A DNA stretch of 64,000 bases. It comes from Enterobacterales bacterium CwR94. GTDB taxonomy: Bacteria; Pseudomonadota; Gammaproteobacteria; Enterobacterales; Enterobacteriaceae. The position numbers were made by a program, and so were the translations under genes. Location of the stretch: contig KZ478068.1 in assembly GCA_002837195.1 (NCBI GenBank), positions 62,001-126,000 on the forward strand, in the 5' to 3' direction. The first letter of the stretch is position 1. Each line of letters begins with the position of its first letter. This document shows positions 20,211 to 30,494 of this stretch, in pieces. Under the pieces are notes generated by a model that was given only the letters and a program-made list of their open reading frames with translations, was not told the DNA's origin and ran no database searches.

Positions 20211-21875
20211 TTAATAGGCTGACTGGTGCACGCCGACAGCACGACCAGAAGGATCGTTCATGGATTTGAACGACTCATCCCATTCAATCGCTTTTGCGGA
20301 AGAGCAGGCAACGGAGGGACCGCCTGGCACACATTCTGCAGCGCTTGGCACCGGGAACAGCTCTTCAAAAATCTCACGATACAAATAGGCCTCTTTGGAA
20401 CCTGGCGTGTTGTACGGGAAGCGGAAATGAGCTGTTTCCAGTTGCTGGTCGGTAATTTGTTTCGCCGCCACCTCTTTTAGGGTGTCGATCCAGCTATAAC
20501 CTACACCATCAGAGAACTGCTCTTTTTGACGCCATGCAACGCTCTCTGGCAAATAGGAGGAGAAACACTCACGCAGAATATGCTTTTCCATCTTGCCGTT
20601 GCTGCCACACATTTTATCGGCTGGGTTGATACGCATGGCCACATCGAGGAATTTTTTGTCCAGGAAGGGCACACGGGCTTCAACACCCCAGGCGGACATG
20701 GCTTTGTTGGCACGCGCACAGTCAAACATATGCAGCGCTAACAATTTACGCACGTTCTCTTCATGAAACTCTTGCGCGTTCGGGGCTTTATGGAAGTAAA
20801 GGTAGCCGCCAAATACTTCGTCTGCGCCTTCACCTGACAACACCATTTTAATGCCCATTGCCTTGATTTTACGCGACATTAAATACATCGGTGTGGAAGC
20901 ACGGATAGTGGTCACGTCGTAGGTTTCAATGTGGTAAATCACATCGCGAATGGCATCCAGGCCTTCTTGTACCGTGAAGTGAATTTCATGGTGCACAGTG
21001 CCCAGATGGTCTGCGACGGTTTGTGCGGCTTTGAGGTCGGGTGAACCTTCCAGCCCAACGGCAAAGCTATGCAACTGAGGCCACCAGGCCGCGCTTTTAT
21101 CTTGATCTTCAACGCGGTTGGCCGCGTATTTTTTGGTAATCGCCGAGATGATGGAGGAATCCAGACCGCCTGACAGCAGGACACCATAAGGTACATCAGA
21201 CATCAGGTGGCTTTTAACCGACTCTTCCAGCGCATCTTTCAGTGCGCCTGCATCCGTGGCGTTGTGTTCAACGGCGGCATAATCCATCCAGTCACGCTGC
21301 CAGTAGCGGCGAATTTCGCCATCGGTGCTGGACATGAAGCTGCCAGGAGGGAACTCCTTAATTGAACGGCACACGGGCACCAGCGCTTTCATTTCAGAGG
21401 CGACAAACAGGTTGCCGTGTTCGTCGTTACCCATATACAGCGGAATGATCCCGATATGGTCACGACCAATCAGATACTGCTGCTTCACGCTGTCCCACAG
21501 AATAAAGGCGAACATGCCTTGCAGCTCATCCAGAAAATCAACGCCTTTTTCCTGATACAGCGCCAGAATCACTTCACAGTCAGAGCCGGTCTGAAACGCA
21601 TAACGATCACTGAGCTCAGCACGCAGAGCCTGGTGGTTATAGATTTCACCGTTGACCGCCAGTACATGGGTACGATCGGCATTGAACAGCGGCTGAGCGC
21701 CATTGTTAACATCAACAATAGACAGGCGCTCATGAGAGAGAATGGCCTTGTCATCAGCGTAGACGCCAGACCAGTCCGGTCCGCGGTGACGCATTAAACG
21801 AGACAGTTCTAACGCTTTTCTGCGCAGTTCAGTTGGATCAGATTTCAAATCCAAAACGCCAAAAATCGAACACAT
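20211..21875 (-). CDS. asnB: Asparagine synthetase B (glutamine-hydrolysing)
   Basis: 554 residues, as in E. coli AsnB. Cys2 (MCSIFG) is the N-terminal nucleophile of the class II glutamine amidotransferase domain; the C-terminal synthetase domain holds the PP-loop SGGLDSS. The enzyme makes asparagine from aspartate, glutamine and ATP. GGGAGC lies just upstream of the ATG. The gene is flanked by the tRNA operon and nagD, as in K-12. Confidence 0.97.
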   Translation of the reverse strand: MCSIFGVLDLKSDPTELRRKALELSRLMRHRGPDWSGVYADDKAILSHERLSIVDVNNGAQPLFNADRTHVLAVNGEIYNHQALRAELSDRYAFQTGSDCEVILALYQEKGVDFLDELQGMFAFILWDSVKQQYLIGRDHIGIIPLYMGNDEHGNLFVASEMKALVPVCRSIKEFPPGSFMSSTDGEIRRYWQRDWMDYAAVEHNATDAGALKDALEESVKSHLMSDVPYGVLLSGGLDSSIISAITKKYAANRVEDQDKSAAWWPQLHSFAVGLEGSPDLKAAQTVADHLGTVHHEIHFTVQEGLDAIRDVIYHIETYDVTTIRASTPMYLMSRKIKAMGIKMVLSGEGADEVFGGYLYFHKAPNAQEFHEENVRKLLALHMFDCARANKAMSAWGVEARVPFLDKKFLDVAMRINPADKMCGSNGKMEKHILRECFSSYLPESVAWRQKEQFSDGVGYSWIDTLKEVAAKQITDQQLETAHFRFPYNTPGSKEAYLYREIFEELFPVPSAAECVPGGPSVACSSAKAIEWDESFKSMNDPSGRAVGVHQSAY

Positions 21876-22140
21876 ATTAAAGCTCCCTTAACAGCTCAGC
21901 CGTGCTGTTGTCTTTCACGATTATCAGGTTATGGCCGCGTATTGCTGCCGTCTTGATAATGAACATGCGGTAATTTTAGCGTTCGTGCAAGCGATTTAGA
22001 TTTTCACTGATAAATGAGTTGTAGGTTTGGGCTGAAAATTAGCGGATCTTCATTTTTGGAGGTGATTTTTTGAAGGATATGCAAAAGTTATGACAAGGAG
22101 GGTAAAAAGTGAGCGTTGAGGATGGGTAAGGAAAGGACAT

Positions 22141-22159
22141 GCCCCGCAGCGTGCGGGGC
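22141..22159 (-). terminator. Hairpin after nagD (probable nagBACD terminator)
   Basis: GCCCCGC / GCGGGGC with a 5-base loop, 8 bases past the nagD stop. The following T-run (TCCTTTCCTT) is imperfect. Confidence 0.6.
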
Positions 22160-22166
22160 CATCTCA

Positions 22167-22919
22167 TCAGAAGACGTCAATATCCGCCACAGAAGGGTAG
22201 ATCCAGGTTGGGCGGAACGGCATAGCATCGATATCACTCAAGGTTGAAACGCCGGATAACACCAGAACCGTTTCTAATCCAGCCTGAAATCCGGCGAGAA
22301 TATCGGTGCGCAGGTTATCACCCACAATTACGGTCTCATCTGAATGCGCCTGCATTTTATTGAGTGCAGAGCGAATGATCCACGGGCTGGGTTTACCCAC
22401 CACAAAGGGCTTGCGACCGGTGATTTTCTCAATGCCAGCGCAGAGCGCCCCACAGGCAGGGTAATAGTCTCGCGCGTGTGTATCGGGGTTGGTCGCGATA
22501 AACCGGGCACCGTTTGCTACAAAGTAGGCGGCTTTGTGCATCATTTCCCAGTTGAAAGAGCGTGTTTCACCCACAATCACAAAATCCGGATTGATATCAG
22601 TGATGGTAAACCCCGCTTTATACAGCTCGTGAATCAGCGCACCTTCACCCACCACGTAGGCTTTTTTGCCTTCCTGACGACGTAAAAAATCTGCGGTGGC
22701 CATCGCTGAAGTGAAAAATACCTCGTCAGGCACATCAATTCCGGCGGAATGGAAACGGTTGCCGAGATCTTGCGCGGTTTGCGATGGGTAGTTGGTGAGT
22801 ACCACGAGCGGCATATCTTGCTCAAGAATACGTTTTAGAAACTCCGCCGCACCTGGCACTGCGGTGTTGTCATGCATTAATACGCCGTCGATGTCGCAAA
22901 TGACATTTTTAATGGTCAT
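22167..22919 (-). CDS. nagD: Nucleotide phosphatase NagD (HAD family)
   Basis: 250 residues from the ATG at 22919 (MTIKNVICDIDGVLMHDN), matching E. coli NagD; a longer frame from 22970 overlaps nagC and is rejected. HAD motif I is DIDGV, motif II LTNYPSQ, motif III KPSPWI and motif IV VGDNLRTDI. It is a IIA-type HAD phosphatase acting on nucleotide monophosphates such as UMP and GMP. Last gene of nagBACD, 16 bp after nagC. Confidence 0.96.
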   Translation of the reverse strand: MTIKNVICDIDGVLMHDNTAVPGAAEFLKRILEQDMPLVVLTNYPSQTAQDLGNRFHSAGIDVPDEVFFTSAMATADFLRRQEGKKAYVVGEGALIHELYKAGFTITDINPDFVIVGETRSFNWEMMHKAAYFVANGARFIATNPDTHARDYYPACGALCAGIEKITGRKPFVVGKPSPWIIRSALNKMQAHSDETVIVGDNLRTDILAGFQAGLETVLVLSGVSTLSDIDAMPFRPTWIYPSVADIDVF

Positions 22920-22935
22920 CAAAATGTTCTCTTTA

Positions 22936-24156
22936 TTAACTTTCCAGCAGACGCTGAAGCAGGACACCATTCAGCATGGCGCGTTTTGCCAGCGCAAAGG
23001 CGCCAATGGCAGAGCGATGGTTCAGTTCTGAACGCACCACGGGTAAGTTCTTTCTAAACGCTTTCAGCGTTTGTGTGTTGATGCAGCTTTCAATGGCGGG
23101 GAACAAGATTTTTTCAGCGTCGGTAATTTCACCCGCAATGACAATTTTCTGCGGATTAAACAGGTTAATTGCGATAGCTATCGCTTTACCTAAGTGACGG
23201 CCAACCCATTCGATCACTTCACACGCCAGCGCATCCCCACGATTTGCCGCTTTGCAGATCTGCGAAATTGCGCATTCACTGTCGGTCAGCGTGCTGGGAT
23301 AGCCTTGGCTGAGTAAATGACGGACGCGGTTTTCAATGGCTGCATTAGCCGCAATGGTTTCGAGGCAACCGAAATTTCCGCAATGGCAGCGTTCGCCCAG
23401 TGGGTCGACCTGGATATGGCCAATCTCACCCACGTTGCCGTTACTGCCGAGGAAAATGTGTCCGTTGGTGAGGATCCCGGCGCCTGTTCCGCGGTGCACA
23501 CGCACCAAAATAGAATCAGCACAGTCCCGGCTTGCACCAAAGTAGTGCTCAGCCAGCGCCAAACTGCGGATATCATGACCCACAAAACTGGTGACATTAA
23601 AGTGTTGCTCAAGATGGGCCACCAGTGGCCAGTGCGTCACACTGATATGCGGCATATAGCGAATGATGCCGTTATGGGGATCAACCAGACCCGGCAGAAT
23701 GACGGAGATAGCAATCAATTCGCGCAGTTTTCGCTGATGTTGTTCACAGAAGTGGTCGAGTGCCTGAAACAGGGCATGCTCCAGCGTCTCCTGCGTGCGC
23801 TCGGGGAGAGGGTAATCTTCTTCTGCCAGGGTCTTACCGCTTAAATCGAACAGCGTTACGGTGGCGTCGTTGCGCCCAAGGCGAACCCCGATGGTATTAA
23901 AACCACGGGTTTCGGTCATGATAGAAATGGCACGACGGCCTCCGGTGGAGGCCTGCTGTTCAACTTCTTTAATGAGGCCGCGCTCAATAAGCTGACGCGT
24001 TATTTTGGTGACACTGGCGGGAGCAAGCTGGCTAATTTCAGCAATCTGGATGCGCGAAATGGGCCCTTGTTGATCAATGAGCCGGTAGACGGCCGCGCTA
24101 TTCAGTTGTTTTACCAGATCAACATTACCGATTTGTGCCTGTCCGCCGGTGGTCAT
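22936..24156 (-). CDS. nagC: NagC, GlcNAc-6-P responsive repressor (ROK family)
   Basis: 406 residues. An N-terminal winged helix-turn-helix (ISRIQIAEISQLAPASVTKITRQLIERG) precedes the ROK sugar-binding domain, which carries the zinc motif CHCGNFGCLE. NagC represses nag genes and is released by N-acetylglucosamine-6-phosphate. Two matching NagC boxes flank the nagB-nagE spacer in this window. It lies 7 bp after nagA, so it autoregulates within its own operon. Confidence 0.97.
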   Translation of the reverse strand: MTTGGQAQIGNVDLVKQLNSAAVYRLIDQQGPISRIQIAEISQLAPASVTKITRQLIERGLIKEVEQQASTGGRRAISIMTETRGFNTIGVRLGRNDATVTLFDLSGKTLAEEDYPLPERTQETLEHALFQALDHFCEQHQRKLRELIAISVILPGLVDPHNGIIRYMPHISVTHWPLVAHLEQHFNVTSFVGHDIRSLALAEHYFGASRDCADSILVRVHRGTGAGILTNGHIFLGSNGNVGEIGHIQVDPLGERCHCGNFGCLETIAANAAIENRVRHLLSQGYPSTLTDSECAISQICKAANRGDALACEVIEWVGRHLGKAIAIAINLFNPQKIVIAGEITDAEKILFPAIESCINTQTLKAFRKNLPVVRSELNHRSAIGAFALAKRAMLNGVLLQRLLES

Positions 24157-24163
24157 TCCGTGT

Positions 24164-25312
24164 TTACTCGCTTAAGACTTCGTTACCATTAACGATCGTC
24201 TGAATAATTTGATAATCGCGAGAGAAGATCGTCAGGTTCGCCACTTTACCGGCTTCAATTGTGCCCAAATCCTTCTCAACGCCCATTGCTCTTGCAGGAT
24301 AAAGCGTGGCCATTCTTACCGCTTCATCTAACGCAATACCTGCATGTTCGACGGCATTTGCCACGCTTTCGATCATGGTAATCGCCGAACCACTCAATGT
24401 GCCGTTCTCATCAACACAGAGGCCATTACGATAGTATATTGTTTTGCCAGCGAAAATGAACTGATCAATGGTCGCACCAGCTGGCGCAGTTGCATCGGTA
24501 ACCAGAATTAACTTATCACCTTTGATGCGTTTTGCCGTGCGCAGGTTGGCAAAATCCACGTGCAGACCGTCGGCAATAATGCCGCAGTAAACATCAGGGG
24601 AATCAAACAGCGTACCGACCATTCCCGGATCGCGGCCGGTCAGGGTAGACATCGCATTATAAAGATGGGTGGCAAACTTCACGCCTGCACGCACGCCGGT
24701 TTGCGCCTGCTGATGTGTGGCATTGGTATGCCCGGCGGAAACCACAATGCCAGCTTCTGTCAGTTGACGAATCACCTCTGGGCCAGCATTTTCCGGGGCA
24801 AGCGTGACTTTGCAAATCACGTCTGCGTTGTCGCACAGGTGCTTAACCAGAGCCGCATCCGGTTTACGAATCAGCTCAGGGTTGTGGGTACCTTTTTTTT
24901 CTACGCTGAGCCATGGCCCTTCAAGGTGCAAGCCCAGTGCCTGGTGCTGATTTTGTGCCAACCAGGCACGCATCACCTCGATTGCGCGTTTCATCAGCGC
25001 ATCCGTGCTGGTAATCAGCGTCGGCAGGAAGCTGGTACAGCCCGATTTTTCATTGGCTTTCTGCATAATACCAATGGTTTCAACGCTGATGGCATTGATG
25101 TCATCGTTAAATTGCACGCCGCCGCAGCCATTTAACTGTAAATCGATAAATCCGGGAGTGACAATCGCGCCTTGTAAGTCGCGAGTCGCAATACCTGCGG
25201 GAAGTTCAGACAGTGGGCAAAGTCGTTCGATACGATCGCCGTTAATCACAACTGCATGATTGTCCAGAATTTCGTGGCCAGTATAGAGACGGCCGTGAAT
25301 TAAAGCGTACAT
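24164..25312 (-). CDS. nagA: N-acetylglucosamine-6-phosphate deacetylase
   Basis: 382 residues from the ATG at 25312 ([14 protein letters not shown]), supported by GGGAG 7 bases upstream and equal to E. coli length; a GTG two codons earlier overlaps that ribosome-binding site. Amidohydrolase fold: conserved [20 protein letters not shown] and the catalytic Asp in [10 protein letters not shown]. It converts GlcNAc-6-P, the NagC inducer, to glucosamine-6-P for NagB. Confidence 0.97.
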   Translation of the reverse strand: MYALIHGRLYTGHEILDNHAVVINGDRIERLCPLSELPAGIATRDLQGAIVTPGFIDLQLNGCGGVQFNDDINAISVETIGIMQKANEKSGCTSFLPTLITSTDALMKRAIEVMRAWLAQNQHQALGLHLEGPWLSVEKKGTHNPELIRKPDAALVKHLCDNADVICKVTLAPENAGPEVIRQLTEAGIVVSAGHTNATHQQAQTGVRAGVKFATHLYNAMSTLTGRDPGMVGTLFDSPDVYCGIIADGLHVDFANLRTAKRIKGDKLILVTDATAPAGATIDQFIFAGKTIYYRNGLCVDENGTLSGSAITMIESVANAVEHAGIALDEAVRMATLYPARAMGVEKDLGTIEAGKVANLTIFSRDYQIIQTIVNGNEVLSE

Positions 25313-25337
25313 AGTCACTCCCGGAGTGTCAGTTTCT

Positions 25338-25364
25338 CTCTCTCCGCACGGTGGGCGGAGAGAG
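25338..25364 (-). repeat. Intercistronic hairpin between nagB and nagA
   Basis: CTCTCTCCGC and GCGGAGAGAG form a perfect 10-bp inverted repeat with a 7-base loop in the 78-bp nagB-nagA gap. It has no T-run. It may stabilise the upstream nagB mRNA or partly attenuate readthrough. Confidence 0.7.
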
Positions 25365-25390
25365 GAGGGGATACCACAACAATGATGGTG

Positions 25391-26191
25391 TTACAGGTCT
25401 TTTACGTTTTCCGCTTCCATTTCACGGAAGTACTTAACGGTTTTCACTTTCAATTCCATGGTGGCGTTTTCATCACAAACCACCACGGATTTTGGATGCA
25501 GTTGTAAGCAGCTAATGGTCCACATGTGATTCACATTGCCTTCAACCGCCGCCTGCAGCGCCTGGGCTTTAACGTGGCCAGTAACCAGAATCATCACTTC
25601 TTCAGCGTCAAGCAGGGTGCCGACACCCACGGTCAGGGCATACTTTGGCACCTGATTCACATCGCCATCGAAGAAACGGGAGTTCGCCACACGCGTATCA
25701 TGGGTCAGGGTTTTAATACGTGTGCGCGAAGACAGGGAGGAGGCCGGTTCGTTGAACGCGATGTGACCATCGTTGCCGACGCCGCCCATAAACAGATTGA
25801 TTTTGCCGTATGAACGCATTTTTTCTTCATATTCACGGCATTCCGCATCAACATCCGGTGCATTACCGTTGAGCAGATTGATATTTTCGCGAGGAATGTC
25901 AACGTGATCAAAGAAATTACGGTACATAAAGCTATGATAGCTCTCAGGATGCTCTTTCGGCAGGCCGACGTATTCATCCATGTTGAAAGTGACGACGTGT
26001 TTGAAACTCACCTGGCCCGCTTTATGCATCTCAATAAGGTGCTTGTAGGCTTCCAGTGGCGTGCCGCCGGTGGGCAAGCCCAGCACAAAAGGACGCTCAG
26101 CGGTGGGTTTAAACGCGTTGATGCGTTGGACAATGTGGCGTGCAGCCCATTTTCCGACTTGTGCCGTGGTTGACAGGGGGATCAGTCTCAT
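25391..26191 (-). CDS. nagB: Glucosamine-6-phosphate deaminase
   Basis: 266 residues, the same length as E. coli NagB. Signature motifs are [17 protein letters not shown] (catalytic Asp) and the [14 protein letters not shown] loop with the Asp-His-Glu relay. It converts glucosamine-6-P to fructose-6-P and ammonia and is allosterically activated by GlcNAc-6-P in the family. First gene of nagBACD, divergent from nagE. Confidence 0.97.
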   Translation of the reverse strand: MRLIPLSTTAQVGKWAARHIVQRINAFKPTAERPFVLGLPTGGTPLEAYKHLIEMHKAGQVSFKHVVTFNMDEYVGLPKEHPESYHSFMYRNFFDHVDIPRENINLLNGNAPDVDAECREYEEKMRSYGKINLFMGGVGNDGHIAFNEPASSLSSRTRIKTLTHDTRVANSRFFDGDVNQVPKYALTVGVGTLLDAEEVMILVTGHVKAQALQAAVEGNVNHMWTISCLQLHPKSVVVCDENATMELKVKTVKYFREMEAENVKDL

Positions 26192-26301
26192 CGTTCACCT
26201 CATTTAAAGGATTAAGTCTGTTGGCGGGCGGATTATTCTACTGCTATAGCGTAAGCGCAAATAGTGCTTTACGCGATAAACAGTCAGGGGTTTTGCCCAG
26301 A

Positions 26302-26321
26302 TATTTCGAATCATAAAATAA
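26302..26321. promoter_or_regulatory. NagC operator on the nagB side
   Basis: TATTTCGAATCATAAAATAA has the AT-rich, roughly palindromic form of NagC boxes. Its centre is about 94 bp from the nagE-side box, close to nine helical turns, so the two could be bridged by one repressor. Confidence 0.7.
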
Positions 26322-26366
26322 GTTTGTGATGAAGGCTATAAGAGATGCGCTTAATTTGGCATTTTT

Positions 26367-26382
26367 GGTGACCATCCTCACA
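26367..26382. promoter_or_regulatory. CRP binding site between the NagC boxes
   Basis: GGTGA-N6-TCACA is close to the CRP consensus TGTGA-N6-TCACA. It sits between the two operators, as in E. coli, where CRP both activates nagE/nagB and helps the repression loop. Confidence 0.75.
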
Positions 26383-26394
26383 AAAAACGAGGTT

Positions 26395-26415
26395 TTAATT
26401 TGCGATACGAAATAA
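26395..26415. promoter_or_regulatory. NagC operator on the nagE side
   Basis: TTAATTTGCGATACGAAATA plus a final A closely resembles the high-affinity nagE operator of E. coli as I recall it, with the central TTTGCG...CGAAA symmetry. Confidence 0.8.
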
Positions 26416-26525
26416 ATTCTTTTTAAACTCCGCACTGCGGTGAGAACTGTCATAATCAAACGTTGAAGACTGTGATAAAAACCAAACAACAACTTCAGCG
26501 GCCTTAGGGTTCATAGGGGGAAAGA

Positions 26526-28553
26526 GTGAATATTTTAGGCTATCTACAAAAGGTAGGCCGGGCACTGATGGTGCCCGTTGCAACACTACCTGCAGCAGCA
26601 ATTCTCATGGGTGTGGGATACTGGATTGATCCTGTAGGCTGGGGGGGAGACAACGCACTGGCGGCGCTGTTTATCAAATCGGGTTCTGCCATCATCGATA
26701 ACATGTCTGTGCTGTTCGCCATTGGTGTTGCATACGGCATGTCAAAAGACAAAGACGGTGCAGCTGCGCTGACCGGTTTTGTTGGTTTCCTGGTGTTAAC
26801 CACTCTCTGTTCGCCGGCCGCCGTGTCGATGATTCAGAAAATCCCTGTGGATCAGGTCCCTGTCGCGTTTGGTAAAATCAATAACCAATTCGTCGGCATC
26901 TTAGTCGGTATTATCTCTGCGGAATTGTATAACCGCTTTAGTCAGGTTGAGCTGCCAAAAGCCCTCTCTTTCTTCAGTGGTCGTCGTTTAGTTCCGATTC
27001 TGACCTCTTTCCTGATGATCGCCGTTGCCTTCATCCTGATGTACTTATGGCCGCTGATTTTCAACGGTCTGGTGCACTTTGGTGAGAGCATTCAGAAACT
27101 GGGTTCTGCGGGCGCTGGCGTCTACGCGTTCTTTAACCGTTTGCTGATTCCTGTTGGTCTGCACCATGCACTGAACTCAGTGTTCTGGTTTGACGTTGCG
27201 GGCATTAACGACATTCCTAAATTCCTGGGTGGCGCGCAGTCAATTGCTAACGGCACAGGCATTGTCGGCATCACCGGTCGTTATCAGGCAGGCTTCTTCC
27301 CTATCATGATGTTTGGTTTACCGGGCGCAGCATTGGCTATTTACCACTGCTCTCGTCCTGAGAACCGCGCGAAAGTGGCCGGTATTATGATGGCTGCTGC
27401 GTTTGCTGCCTTCTTTACCGGGATCACTGAGCCGCTGGAATTCTCCTTCATGTTTGTGGCGCCGGTGCTGTATGTCATCCACGCCTTCCTGACAGGGGTG
27501 TCAGTCTTCATTGCCGCCAGTATGCAGTGGATTGCCGGCTTCGGCTTCAGTGCAGGATTAGTGGATATGGTGCTGTCTTCGCGCAACCCACTGGCTGTGC
27601 ATTGGTACATGCTGATTCCACAAGGTCTGGTGTTCTTTGCGCTGTACTATGTGGTGTTCCGTTTCACCATCACCAAATTCAACCTGTTAACACCGGGTCG
27701 TGAATTGCCGGGTACTGGCGATGAAACTGACGGTTATGACACCAATGTCGGTTCGGTGAGTGGCGAGAGTGAAACTGAGCAGTTGGCGCGTAAATACATC
27801 GGCTCGATTGGCGGTTCTGATAACCTGACGGGTATTGATGCCTGTATTACACGTCTGCGCTTAAACGTGAAAGACAGCGCCGTGGTGAACGATGCGCAGG
27901 CTAAACGCTTAGGTGCATCAGGTGTGATTCGTCTGAACAAAAACAGCGTTCAGATTATCGTGGGTACGCGTGCTGAAACCATCGCGTCAGCGATGAAAAC
28001 CGTGCTGGCGAAAGGCCCGATTGCTGCCGTTGCTTCTGGCGCACCTGCCGCCGCTGCCGCACAGCCTCAGGCAGTTGCGAATACCGCGAAAACCGTGGTG
28101 GAAACACTGGTTTCTCCTGTGAGTGGTGAAGTGGTTGCACTGGAACAAGTGCCTGATGAAGCCTTCGCAAGCAAAGCGGTCGGTGATGGTCTGGCAATTA
28201 AACCAACCAGTAAAACCGTGGTTTCTCCGGCTGCCGGTACCGTGGTGAAGATTTTCAACACTAACCACGCTTTCTGTCTGGAAACGGCAACGGGTGTAGA
28301 AGTTGTTGTTCACATGGGACTGGATACCGTTGCGCTGGAAGGTAAAGGCTTCACGCGTCTGGTTGAAGAGGGTGCGACCGTGACCGCCGGCCAACCTGTG
28401 TTGGAAATGGATCTGGATTATCTGAACGCCAATGCGCGCTCAATGATCAGTCCTGTGGTGGTTAGCAATATTGATGATTATGCTGGCGTGAATTTGCTGG
28501 CCGCGGGCAACGTGGTTGCAGGCGAGACGAAGCTGTTCGAAATCAAAGGCTAA
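26526..28553 (+). CDS. nagE: N-acetylglucosamine PTS transporter, EIICBA
   Basis: 675 residues from a GTG start with a strong purine-rich ribosome-binding site. Order: EIIC membrane domain (about 1-385), EIIB with phospho-Cys440 (TGIDACITRLRL), an Ala/Pro linker (about 500-520), and EIIA with His581 and phospho-His596 (FNTNHAFCLE, VVVHMGLDT). It imports and phosphorylates GlcNAc. The EIIC half (PVATLPAAAILMGVGYWID) differs strongly from K-12 NagE and resembles the form seen in other enterics, while EIIB/EIIA are K-12-like. NagC and CRP sites lie upstream. Confidence 0.96.
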   Translation: MNILGYLQKVGRALMVPVATLPAAAILMGVGYWIDPVGWGGDNALAALFIKSGSAIIDNMSVLFAIGVAYGMSKDKDGAAALTGFVGFLVLTTLCSPAAVSMIQKIPVDQVPVAFGKINNQFVGILVGIISAELYNRFSQVELPKALSFFSGRRLVPILTSFLMIAVAFILMYLWPLIFNGLVHFGESIQKLGSAGAGVYAFFNRLLIPVGLHHALNSVFWFDVAGINDIPKFLGGAQSIANGTGIVGITGRYQAGFFPIMMFGLPGAALAIYHCSRPENRAKVAGIMMAAAFAAFFTGITEPLEFSFMFVAPVLYVIHAFLTGVSVFIAASMQWIAGFGFSAGLVDMVLSSRNPLAVHWYMLIPQGLVFFALYYVVFRFTITKFNLLTPGRELPGTGDETDGYDTNVGSVSGESETEQLARKYIGSIGGSDNLTGIDACITRLRLNVKDSAVVNDAQAKRLGASGVIRLNKNSVQIIVGTRAETIASAMKTVLAKGPIAAVASGAPAAAAAQPQAVANTAKTVVETLVSPVSGEVVALEQVPDEAFASKAVGDGLAIKPTSKTVVSPAAGTVVKIFNTNHAFCLETATGVEVVVHMGLDTVALEGKGFTRLVEEGATVTAGQPVLEMDLDYLNANARSMISPVVVSNIDDYAGVNLLAAGNVVAGETKLFEIKG

Positions 28554-28577
28554 TTAACGCTGCGGCGTAAAAGCAAA

Positions 28578-28605
28578 GGGCAGGACTTGGTTCCTGCCCT
28601 TTTTT
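28578..28605 (+). terminator. Terminator of nagE
   Basis: GGGCAGGA / TCCTGCCC with a 6-base loop followed by six T, 25 bases past the stop. Confidence 0.9.
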
Positions 28606-28714
28606 CATGGTTTGCACCAACAAACGGTTGTTTCTCTCTGCAGGTTTGTGGATCATAATCCGTTATTTCTATGCCTGAGTGTCGGGCATTTGCATACGTA
28701 TCGAGGAATCTGTA

Positions 28715-30382
28715 ATGAGTGAGGCAGAAGCCCGCCCAAGTAATTTTATTCGTCAGATTATTGACGAAGATCTGGCGAGCGGTAAGCACACCACCGTGCA
28801 CACCCGCTTTCCGCCTGAGCCAAATGGCTATTTGCATATTGGCCATGCCAAATCTATTTGCCTGAATTTCGGCGTTGCGCAAGATTACAAGGGACAATGT
28901 AACCTGCGTTTTGATGACACAAACCCGGTGAAAGAAGACATCGAGTTTGTCGAATCCATTAAGCGCGATGTGCAATGGTTAGGTTTTGAATGGGCAGGTG
29001 AAGTTCATTACTCCTCCGATTACTTCGATCAGCTGTTTGGCTATGCGGTTGAGCTGATTTCAAAAGGCCTGGCGTATGTTGATGAGTTATCGCCTGAGCA
29101 AATTCGCGAATACCGTGGCACGTTAACCCAGCCGGGTAAAAACAGCCCTTATCGCGATCGCAGCGTGGAAGAGAACCTGGCGCTGTTTGAAAAAATGCGC
29201 CAGGGTGAATTTGCCGAAGGTTCAGCTTGCCTGCGTGCCAAGATCGACATGGCGTCCAACTTTATTGTGATGCGCGATCCGGTTATTTATCGCATCAAAT
29301 TTGCCGATCACCACCAGACGGGCAGCAAGTGGTGCATCTATCCGATGTACGACTTTACCCACTGCATTTCCGATGCGCTGGAAGGGATTACCCACTCGCT
29401 GTGTACGCTGGAATTCCAGGATAACCGCCGGTTGTATGACTGGGTGCTGGATAACATTACGATCCCCGTTCACCCGCGTCAGTACGAATTCTCGCGTCTG
29501 AATCTTGAATACGCGGTGATGTCCAAGCGCAAGCTGAATCAACTGGTGACGGAAAACGTCGTTGAAGGTTGGGATGATCCGCGCATGTTAACCGTCTCTG
29601 GACTGCGTCGTCGTGGTTACACAGCAGCGTCTCTGCGTGAGTTTTGTCTGCGTATCGGTATCACCAAGCAGGATAATATCGTCGAGATGGCGTCATTAGA
29701 ATCCTGTATTCGTGATGACTTGAACGAGTCCGCTCCGCGTGCCATGGCCGTGATGGATCCGGTGAAAGTGGTGATTGAAAACTTCCCTGCGGGTCAGGAA
29801 GAGATTATCACTATGCCAAACCATCCGAATAAGCCGGAAATGGGTACGCGTCACGTTCCTTTCAGCCGCGAGTTGTGGATTGATCGGGCGGATTTCCGTG
29901 AAGAAGCCAATAAGCAGTACAAACGTTTAGTGCTGGGCAAGGAAGTGCGTCTGCGTAATGCCTACGTTATTCGTGCGGAGCGTGTTGCCAAAGATGATGA
30001 AGGCAACATTACCTGCCTTTACTGCACGTGTGACATTGACACGTTGGGCAAAGATCCGGCTGATGGTCGTAAGGTGAAGGGCGTTATTCACTGGGTTTCT
30101 GCTGAGCACGCACTGCCCGCTGAGTTCCGTTTGTACGACCGCCTGTTTAGCGTGGCCAATCCGGGTGCAGAAGAGGATTTCTTATCCACGATTAACCCAG
30201 AATCACTGGTCATCCGCTCCGGTTTCGTTGAGCCAAGCCTGCAAGCGGCTGAGGCCAGCCAGCCTTATCAGTTTGAGCGTGAAGGCTACTTCTGCGCGGA
30301 TAGTCACTATTCGTCGGCAGCCAATCTGGTGTTCAACCGCACCGTAGGTCTGCGTGATACGTGGGCCAAAATCGGCGCGTAA
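28715..30382 (+). CDS. glnS: Glutaminyl-tRNA synthetase
   Basis: 555 residues from the ATG at 28715 ([20 protein letters not shown]), as in E. coli; 12 upstream in-frame codons are excluded. This is a class I synthetase: HIGH-type motif YLHIGHAKS and KMSKS-type VMSKRKL are both present, with the two C-terminal anticodon-binding beta-barrels. It charges tRNA-Gln, four genes for which lie about 9 kb away. AGGAA lies upstream of the start. Confidence 0.97.
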   Translation: MSEAEARPSNFIRQIIDEDLASGKHTTVHTRFPPEPNGYLHIGHAKSICLNFGVAQDYKGQCNLRFDDTNPVKEDIEFVESIKRDVQWLGFEWAGEVHYSSDYFDQLFGYAVELISKGLAYVDELSPEQIREYRGTLTQPGKNSPYRDRSVEENLALFEKMRQGEFAEGSACLRAKIDMASNFIVMRDPVIYRIKFADHHQTGSKWCIYPMYDFTHCISDALEGITHSLCTLEFQDNRRLYDWVLDNITIPVHPRQYEFSRLNLEYAVMSKRKLNQLVTENVVEGWDDPRMLTVSGLRRRGYTAASLREFCLRIGITKQDNIVEMASLESCIRDDLNESAPRAMAVMDPVKVVIENFPAGQEEIITMPNHPNKPEMGTRHVPFSRELWIDRADFREEANKQYKRLVLGKEVRLRNAYVIRAERVAKDDEGNITCLYCTCDIDTLGKDPADGRKVKGVIHWVSAEHALPAEFRLYDRLFSVANPGAEEDFLSTINPESLVIRSGFVEPSLQAAEASQPYQFEREGYFCADSHYSSAANLVFNRTVGLRDTWAKIGA

Positions 30383-30391
30383 TACCCTGAA

Positions 30392-30419
30392 CAGACCTCC
30401 TCGCAGCAGAGGAGGTCTG
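30392..30419 (+). terminator. Long hairpin downstream of glnS
   Basis: A perfect 11-bp stem CAGACCTCCTC / GAGGAGGTCTG with a 6-base loop, 9 bases after the glnS stop. Only a weak T-tract follows (CTTATT), so termination may be incomplete. Confidence 0.65.
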
Positions 30420-30494
30420 CTTATTCGCATCACCTGCACATTCTCCCCTGAATTTTGTTACTCTGACGGCGTCTCTCCGTTGGGCTAACCCCTC

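Larger units (their letters stand above)
26192..26525. promoter_or_regulatory. Divergent nagB-nagE control region
   Basis: 334 bp without genes, holding both promoters. Three sites can be read: a NagC box near nagB (26302-26321), a CRP site (26367-26382) and a NagC box near nagE (26395-26415). The open frame reading through it (26244-26492) is AT-rich noise. The nagE ribosome-binding site AGGGGGAAAGA ends just before the GTG at 26526. Confidence 0.8.

Noticed and set aside
22081-22130. AGGAGG followed by a GTG and a six-codon frame
   Set aside because: Too short to support as a gene; the Shine-Dalgarno match is probably chance in a purine-rich stretch.
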